This document shows positions 55,010-64,000 of a stretch of 64,000 nucleotides of DNA, one piece after another. The translations under genes and the position numbers were made by a program. The DNA comes from Symsagittifera roscoffensis (lineage: Eukaryota > Xenacoelomorpha > Acoela > Convolutidae): the NCBI RefSeq assembly GCF_963678635.1, contig NC_087062.1, forward strand, positions 17,845,789-17,909,788, in the 5' to 3' direction. How positions within the stretch are numbered: position 1 is the stretch's first letter; every line of letters begins with the position of its first letter. The notes under the pieces were generated by a model that was not told the origin of the DNA, searched no databases, and saw only the letters and a program-made list of their open reading frames with translations.

Positions 55010-55320
55010 GGGAAAGGGCTGATCCATCTTTGATGGAGATGATGATTTTTATCTACTGAACAAAAACAATAGTAATATAAGAAATAGTAATAGCCCTGTT
55101 TTTAGGGTCTGAAGATACTGAGACCCAGCCATGAGTTCTCTAATTTTGCATGTAAGTAAGTTATTTTGAGCGTTCTGGTCGAAGCCGGAGAACAGTTACG
55201 TTTTTGTCGACACGATGTTGAAAAGACCACCAAAAGAACTGGCTTTGGTAGAGACGGTGAAAAGCATTTAGAGCTTAGTTTAGACGCTGGCCAGTCGTTT
55301 TATAGCTTAGCTACGCTTCG
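55010..55320 (-). repeat. PLE pseudo-LTR-like sequence, inverted (also 59385-59695)
   Basis: Reverse complement reads AAAACGACTGGCCAGCGTC, CTCTACCAAAGCCAGTT, CGTGTCGACAAA, CATGGCTGGGTCTCAGTATC, AACAGGGCTATTACTA and CAGTAGATAAAAATCATCAT, in the order seen at 19600-22460 and 44085-44290. A 55-bp piece (GATACTGAGACCCAGCCATG...) is repeated at 55889-55945 at the edge of the right arm. Confidence 0.6.
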
Positions 55321-55480
55321 CCTCTTTGTAACACCTTCCTCAGATAGCAGTTTCAGCATTCCAATGACTGGTAGATTTGTAAAAGCGGGTTAGTCCGCTG
55401 ACTCTGGGTCATAAACACTGAGAAGTACAAATTCTCTCGCAGGATTTATATAGAAGCCATGATTCTTTAGACAAATTGCT

Positions 55481-55677
<197 letters not shown>

Positions 55678-56937
55678 TGTTTTTTGAATTCAATTTGATA
55701 AGCTTAGTTGTCATCAGTGTTTTCATGTTTTGAATTGTGACCTTGAATATAAAGTAGAGCTTAAATGTCAAAGTTTCTTTCTAAGAGTGAGCTGGTGTCG
55801 TACTGAATGAAATAAATGATTAGACTTGTTTCAAAGTTCTTGATATTGGAAAATTTTTGCCTTTTTTGTTAACGACCTCGTTGTCTGGGGATACTGAGAC
55901 CCAGCCATGAGCTCTCTAATTTTGCATGTAAGTAAGTTATTTTTGTGCCAGTCGGTCATATCTGGAAGTTTGACCTTGAGGGACATGAATATACGTGATT
56001 TTGGAGTGAAGTTTTATTTTTAAAAATTTCGAGGGAGCCTGTCATACTCAGTTTTCTCGCGACAACTGAAAACATAAAATAAGAAATCAGAACGACCGAA
56101 TTAACAATTGCGGGAAAATTGTCAAATATATACAGTGGGAAATCGCTATTCGCAATTTCCATCGTAGAAAGCTAGAGTAGAGCTGTCCTATCTGACATAG
56201 GAGACGAAACGAACACGAGAGCGGAGTAAAAATCAACTGGACCAGTGTGAACCTTCAACAGAAAGGCGGACAAGTGAAGTCTCCCAATGGTCCAGAGCCA
56301 AAACTATATTCTTGAGTTAAAACTTACTTCCTTTGATTGAAACTCATCATTAGAAAACTTCTTGAGTTATTTTGATTATATTCATGCCAGAGTTGTTAAT
56401 TAGTTTAATTACTCTGTGTCTCAAGCGTGCTGCTATGCAAGTACCAAATTTAGTTTTCTCGAGTGTGTTTTATGATTGTTATGTTGAGATAAGGCGAGTT
56501 TTAGGTTGATCCATCTGAAATGGATCAAAATTCCACTGTCTAATAAAAAGTAACTTAACGGATTGTTCCGACCCTGTTTTTAACTGCGTTCGTGTATTTT
56601 GGGTATCTCGAGACCTAAGTATGGGGATTTTCTTATTTTCTAGAGTGGGGGATATTTTGGTAGTAGCCTTTAAAAACACAAGAATGGCCTGAAATGCATG
56701 GCAGACACGAAATTTTATTTGGAGCAGTTAAGTGGGAGAATTGGCTGTTTCAAAGAAATAACAGTGCTAATTGTTCAATTAAACGAATTGGGAGAGGTCG
56801 ATTTTGTCTGAAATGTGAAATTTTAAAACTTTCTTTGTTTCAAAAACTCGCGAAAATTTTAATTTTGGCAAATACAGAAAAGCCGCGAAAATCAGAAGAA
56901 ACCAGGGTGTAAGCGTTCGAAACTAACAAAAAGAAGG

Positions 56938-57690
56938 ATGGGGAAAAAAACCGAATCGATAGACCCGTGCTTCAATGGCAGAAATGTCGCCGTGCTGCAG
57001 TACACGCAGTGTGTAGTTATGGATGAGTGGACGAGGAGAAAGATGAGCAATGCAGCCATTCCGAAACGTGGAAGAGTCGAGGAAGAATGGGCCAAGTTGG
57101 ATCTGGCACTTACTGCCATGAGAAGCAAAACAGACTTGCAGGAAGCTGTACTGATAGTAATGAATGTCAGACCAGAATTGGAAATATCTCGGAAACTGCT
57201 GACTAGTACTGCTCTAGCGCTCTTTGGCTGTGAAGCAATTCTGATGAAACACGGAGAACGCGAAGACCGGTCAGCGGGTAATTTAGTCGTGCCTAAGCTT
57301 CCAATAGAAACAATGAATGATGAGCAAGGACCTTCAGGGTCGGGGAAGAATGAAGAGCGACATAATGAGGAGAGAGAAGAACGTCAAACGGAAGAACCAA
57401 TGGAGCAGAATCCCGACCAAGTGGTAAGGGACGATGATGAAACATCAGTAAGTGGCGCGTTTAGCCGGGACTTCAACTTCTTGGACGAAGACAAAGAAGG
57501 AACAGGAACATCGGCAGGGACGACGGAACTAGCGCAAGATGAAACTTCTACGCTGGAGATTCCCTCAGCCTTTATGAATGCAGCCTATAACTTGCCAGAG
57601 AGCAGCTCTCCTGGCGAGAATGAAATTACCGCAAAGAAACTTTTAACGGAGTCTCCACGCAGAAAAAAAAAGAAGACGCAGCCCGAGTAA
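56938..57690 (+). CDS. Unrecognised 250-residue protein, copy 2
   Basis: Same as 52563-53315 with K6 changed to E (MGKKTES). Intact. The identical length and near-identical sequence reflect the 4375-bp duplication, so conservation between the two says nothing about selection. Confidence 0.55.
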   Translation: MGKKTESIDPCFNGRNVAVLQYTQCVVMDEWTRRKMSNAAIPKRGRVEEEWAKLDLALTAMRSKTDLQEAVLIVMNVRPELEISRKLLTSTALALFGCEAILMKHGEREDRSAGNLVVPKLPIETMNDEQGPSGSGKNEERHNEEREERQTEEPMEQNPDQVVRDDDETSVSGAFSRDFNFLDEDKEGTGTSAGTTELAQDETSTLEIPSAFMNAAYNLPESSSPGENEITAKKLLTESPRRKKKKTQPE

Positions 57691-58130
57691 CTTTCTTGGA
57701 AACCCTGCCAGAAAAAGAGTGTGAAGTTAGTTTACCACAGAGATCATGAAAACAGAACAGGCTACGGCAATGACAGAGCTGCTACTATGCTGCGTCTTCT
57801 TTTTTTCTGCGTGGAGACTCCGTTAAAAGTTTCTTTGCGGTAGTTTCATTCTCGCCGGGAGAGCTGCTCTCTGGCAAGTTATAGGCTGCATTCATAAAGG
57901 CTGAGGGAATCTCCAGCGTAGAAGTTTCATCTTGCGCTAGTTCCGTCGTCCCTGCCGATGTTCCTGTTCCTTCTTTGTCTTCGTCCAAGAAGTTGAAGTC
58001 CCGGCTAGACGCGCCACTTACTGATGTTTCATCATCGTCCCTTACCACTTGGTCGGGATTCTGCTCCATTGGTTCTTCCGTTGATGTTCTTTTCTCTCCT
58101 CATTTTGTCGCTCTTCATTCTCCCCCGACC
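57335..58130. repeat. Palindrome over the ORF 3' end, copy 2
   Basis: Second instance of 52960-53755. The inverted arm encodes the same 94-codon minus frame (58069-57785). Confidence 0.88.
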
Positions 58131-58139
58131 ATCTTCCTG

Positions 58140-60905
<2,766 letters not shown>

Positions 60906-61055
60906 TTCCACTGTCTAATAAAAAGTAACTTAACGGATTGTTCCGACCCTGTTTTTAACTGCGTTCGTGTATTTTGGGTATCTCGAGACCTAAGTATGGG
61001 GATTTTCTTATTTTCTAGAGTGGGGGATATTTTGGTAGTAGCCTTTAAAAACACA

Positions 61056-62670
61056 AGAGATAGTGTCCCTGACCCTTGAGCCGATGGTTATAGGGCCTAT
61101 TTTTCTTAAGCCTCATATGTGACCGAAGTAGGCGACTGTTACATAGTGTTTTTTGGCGCTCCTGGGTGTTTTTACGACATCATGACTACGGAATCGAACC
61201 CACTTGACACAGCTTCGAACTGCAAGCCTATTCTAGAGTACCGGTGGTACGGTTCAGCGGGAACGTGTAAACCTTCCGGTTGAACCGTGATAGCTTTTTA
61301 AGAAAACTTGAGAAAACTTCCTGGTACGCTCTCCGAACGAGGCCTGGCTAACCGAGTAAGGGGGGTAACTAGGGGGACAAAAACACGAGCAAAAAGACAA
61401 AAAGCGAAACAAAAACAATAAAAAAGTATAGAAAAAGGAACAAAAACCATAAAACAAAAAAGACAGTGACTTTGATTCCAGATTAGTTGGATCAAACCTT
61501 TACATTAATTAAATAGTATACCCATACTGTTTTATAAGACCGATCGTTTCAATCAATCTAGCAATCTAAACCAGTGACTTCAATAAGGTGCCCAAGTGGG
61601 GGGGGGGGCGTTGTTAAGGGTTTTCAGATAGCTTGCAACCTAGCCGGACCACTAGGAGACTTGACTGGAAGAGGTGACCAGCCGAGTGGGAAAGTGGTTC
61701 AGAGGGACTGAGCTTAACCGCTAGGAAACTCGACTGGAAGAGGTGACCGGCCAAGTGGGAAGTTGGTGCTGGTGTCAAGTGCAGTGCACGTCAAGGGGAC
61801 AACCAGCACAGGATCACTACAACAAGAAGAGGACGCACAGGGGTGTTCTCAAGTTGGGCAAACGGGTATCGTTAAAATCCACATTACATTATAGGAGATA
61901 AGTGTAAAATTGGATAAGCGGAGCCCCATTGTTTTGAGGAAGTTTTTGCACAAGCAGGCCTGGAAACAGGTCTACGGTTTTCTCTCGAGAGGTTTAGCAC
62001 CCGGCGCTTAAGGGATTTTTCGGCTTAAGAGGGGGGCTAAAGATGGGGGAGGTTAGAAGGGGGACTGGTTAGGTTAGAGGTTGGCGGTTGTAAATTGTAA
62101 AAAGGGGCGACACATTAGAGTAACTAATTGTTCGGCATCGTCGATTTAGTTACATTAGATACTGACACGCGTTGGTTATAAGAAGCGGATATCCAAATTT
62201 AACATCGAGTTAAGGTAGGTACCCTGGTCGGATCGGTAGGGGGAGCGGACATAGACAGTTTTTGTGATACCACATAAGATCGCTAGCAGGGGGGAGGAAA
62301 AGCGTGGCAATCGAGGTACCAGACATTTTTTCGGACAAAGGTTGACATCAGTCAACTTTTAATTTTAGGTGGGTTCATCTCTCTGTTTTTGGAATTTTTC
62401 TTGTTAAAAATTTTACCTTTTGGTGAAAATTTGTTTTTGGTCTTTGAACGAACAGGTGATCACAAGATACCTGCGAGGAAGTTAGGGTTTCAAATAGCCT
62501 GAAACAACGAGAGGGAGATAAATACAGGGGGGTCAGTATTTGGGTTTTGGCCATTAAGATTGGGATTTTGGGAAATTTTTTTACTAGAGCTCAAGCGGTG
62601 GTGCACGGTACATTGGTTCAAGAGGCCCTACAACGAAGAAGAAGAGATCCTGTATCCAGACACTTAGTGA
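61056..62670. other. Leader-like region upstream of a minisatellite
   Basis: No long plus-strand frame. Contains a ~70-bp tandem pair at about 61646-61770 (CTAGGA(A/G)AC, GACTGGAAGAGGTGACC(A/G)GCC, AGTGGGAA in both), a G-run at 61602-61613 and a GGGTTCGATTCC B-box-like word on the minus strand at 61194-61205. Its position before a Gag-like ORF would suit the LTR and untranslated leader of a retrotransposon, but no LTR partner is in the window. Confidence 0.35.
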
Positions 62671-62673
62671 CTA

Positions 62674-63235
62674 GTCTTGGGACAGTACCGAAGAAGTCTT
62701 GGGACATTGCAGTCTGGGGACAGTCTTGGGACAGTGCAGTCTTGGGACAGTCTTGGGACGGTGCAGTCTTGGGACAGTCTTGGACCAGAGCAGTCTTGGT
62801 ACGAAACAGTCTTGGGACACTGCTCTTGGGACAGTAGTCTTGGGACAGTAGTCTTGGGACAGTGGTCTTGGGACAGTGGTCTTGGGACAGTGGTCTTGGG
62901 ACAGTGGTCTTGGGACACTGGTCTTGGGACAGTGGTCTTGGGACAGTGGTCTTGGGACACTGGTCTTGGGACAGTAGTCTTGGGACAGTGGTCTTGGGAC
63001 AGTGGTCTTGGGACACTGGTCTTAGGACAGTGGTCTTGGGACAGTAGTCTTGTGACAGTGGTCTTGGGACAGTGGTCTTGGGACAGTGGTCTTGGGACAG
63101 TGGTCTTGGGACAGTGGTCTTGGGACAGTGGTCTTGGGACAGTAGTCTTAGGGCAAGGGTCCTGGGACAGTGGTCTTGGGACACTAACAAGAAGTACTGG
63201 GACAGCACTGAATAGTCTTGGGACAGTAGAGAGGA
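62674..63235 (+). repeat. 14-bp minisatellite GTCTTGGGACAGTG
   Basis: Roughly 30 tandem copies between 62824 and 63185, with irregularly spaced copies on either side. Single-base variants (CAGTAG, CACTGG) recur. Because 14 is not a multiple of 3 and no frame of the unit holds a stop, long spurious ORFs appear on both strands (62618-63208 minus, 62677-63285 plus). Confidence 0.95.
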
Positions 63236-63558
63236 AGTCTTGGAACAGTATAAAGAAGGGGGGTGACGGTACTAAAAAGTACTAAGACAGGTTGAAGTAA
63301 CCAATCGCAAAATTAAATTTTATATCCAGTCCTAAAGATCCGGTATTGTAGGGATCATGAACATATAGAATTTTCAAAAAGCTCAGGAAACGTTGTTTTT
63401 ATTAAATTGTAGTTTTTTTTAAACAATTTTGTCAAAAGAAGTTTTAACCTTAGAGTAGAATTTTGTAGATAGTAATACTGTAAATAGGAACAATTGTAAA
63501 TGAAAATAATGAGGCGGAGCAGGGTAGCGGTGCCGAATGCGGAAGAACCTAATCCAAA

Positions 63559-64000
63559 GTCCATGGAGTTCTCACCGATAGACAAAGTGGAGACACAACA
63601 GGCAACACGCCAGAAACGGTGAAGGACGAGTCTCAAGCAAAAAGAACGTCTTTTACTGAAAGATTGGCGAGAATGGTCGGAATGAAGTCGAGAGACGCAG
63701 CAGTGGAAGAGACAAAAGCCGAGAAAGGCAAACCATTGGGAACAGTTTCCACGAGAACGACAGACACCGACCAAAACGAAGACCAGATCAGATCGGGAAC
63801 AGCAACCAACAACAGGACAACAACTGACCATGGAACAGCTACTCTTGAGCTAGGTGATTTGATGGCGAAGCTAGATCAGATAGACAAGAAACTGAAGCAC
63901 AGTGAAGAGGATAGAGATGTGATAAGGAAGGAAATAAGAAACAACAAACATGAGTACCTGGACAGCTATTTCAATGTAGCGAGAGCGACAGAGGAAAGGC
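63559..64000 (+). CDS. Gag-like ORF, start only (runs off the window)
   Basis: A plus-strand frame open from after a TAA at about 63553 to the window end, about 148 codons. The first in-frame Met is at 63673. Text: VKDESQAKRTSFTERLARMV, MKSRDAAVEETKAEKGKP, then a Thr/Asn/Gln-rich linker (TTDTDQNEDQIRSGTATNNR), then a coiled coil, LELGDLMAKLDQIDKKLKHS, EEDRDVIRKEIRNNKHEYLD. Low-complexity N-terminus plus coiled coil is the usual start of LTR-retrotransposon Gag proteins. No zinc knuckle or protease is in view, so this is tentative. A shorter frame (MRRSRVAVPNAEEPNPKS, from 63511) overlaps its 5' end. Confidence 0.4.

Noticed and set aside
22190-55320. Hammerhead ribozyme in the PLE pseudo-LTRs
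   Set aside because: Such ribozymes are known from PLEs, but no CTGANGA...GAAA core with flanking stems was found; the CTGAAGA at 55105 lies in the loop of a simple GGGTCT/AGACCC hairpin.
61190-61210. tRNA gene suggested by GGGTTCGATTCC on the minus strand
   Set aside because: Only a B-box-like word is present; no A box at the right distance, and no cloverleaf stems could be drawn.
62618-63285. ORFs of 96-202 codons in the minisatellite
   Set aside because: Caused by a 14-bp unit without stops in any frame; periodic peptides only.
63355-63831. Cys-rich 158-codon minus-strand ORF
   Set aside because: Antisense of the Gag-like frame; no motif and no plausible start context.

Overview
The window is animal (metazoan) nuclear DNA from an AT-rich, repeat-dominated genome. 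Evidence: a satellite with higher-order structure; CR1-type LINE and Penelope-like (PLE) retroelements, the latter with a spliceosomal-type intron; a 1311-codon multi-zinc-finger gene; and an intronless copy of the eukaryotic ribosome-associated protein TMA7. The LINE ORF1 with a PHD finger and the PLEs suggest an invertebrate. I cannot name the species. Nothing looks bacterial.

Layout. 1-5.88 kb: satellite array of about 952-bp higher-order units. 5.88-10.2 kb: hairpin-rich spacer, a decayed SGNH-hydrolase fragment and a 173-bp tandem repeat. 10.18-14.12 kb (minus): the one convincing intact host gene, an unrecognised protein with six repeated Cys/His modules. 14.66-18.66 kb (minus): a decayed CR1-like LINE with ORF1, ORF2, a 3' microsatellite and tandem 5' monomers. 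18.66-23.62 kb: PLE copies, one inverted and two head to tail. 23,624-42,424: an 18.8-kb element with about 1.4-kb terminal inverted repeats and a perfect 6-bp target duplication (AGGGCA), inserted into the second PLE, which resumes at 42,431. 42.98-50.19 kb: a 3,605-bp tandem segmental duplication. 50.2-52.3 kb: decayed minus-strand coding sequence I do not recognise. 52.31-61.06 kb: a second tandem duplication (4,375 bp) carrying a 250-codon ORF, a palindrome of its 3' end, and a TMA7 retrocopy between inverted repeats. 61.06-64 kb: a leader-like region, a 14-bp minisatellite and the start of a Gag-like ORF leaving the window.

The most interesting object is the 18.8-kb element. Its size, 5'-AG...CT-3' ends, long inverted repeats and 6-bp target duplication match Maverick/Polinton elements, yet I see no Polinton polymerase, integrase, ATPase or capsid gene. 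It consists of four copies of one monomer in alternating orientation (- + - +), giving a tail-head/head-tail/tail-head/head-tail layout like a concatemer of a linear replicon. The monomers share five small genes: X, Y, Z (with a PC4-like single-strand-binding C-terminus), W (zinc finger) and V (56-57 aa). The copies are partly decayed but can be compared with one another.

Order of events from nesting: the tandem PLEs came first; the 18.8-kb element entered one of them; the 3.6-kb and 4.4-kb duplications, with copies nearly identical by eye, are the youngest changes. All statements come from reading the sequence and translations; no database search was run, and similarity to families is from motif recognition.
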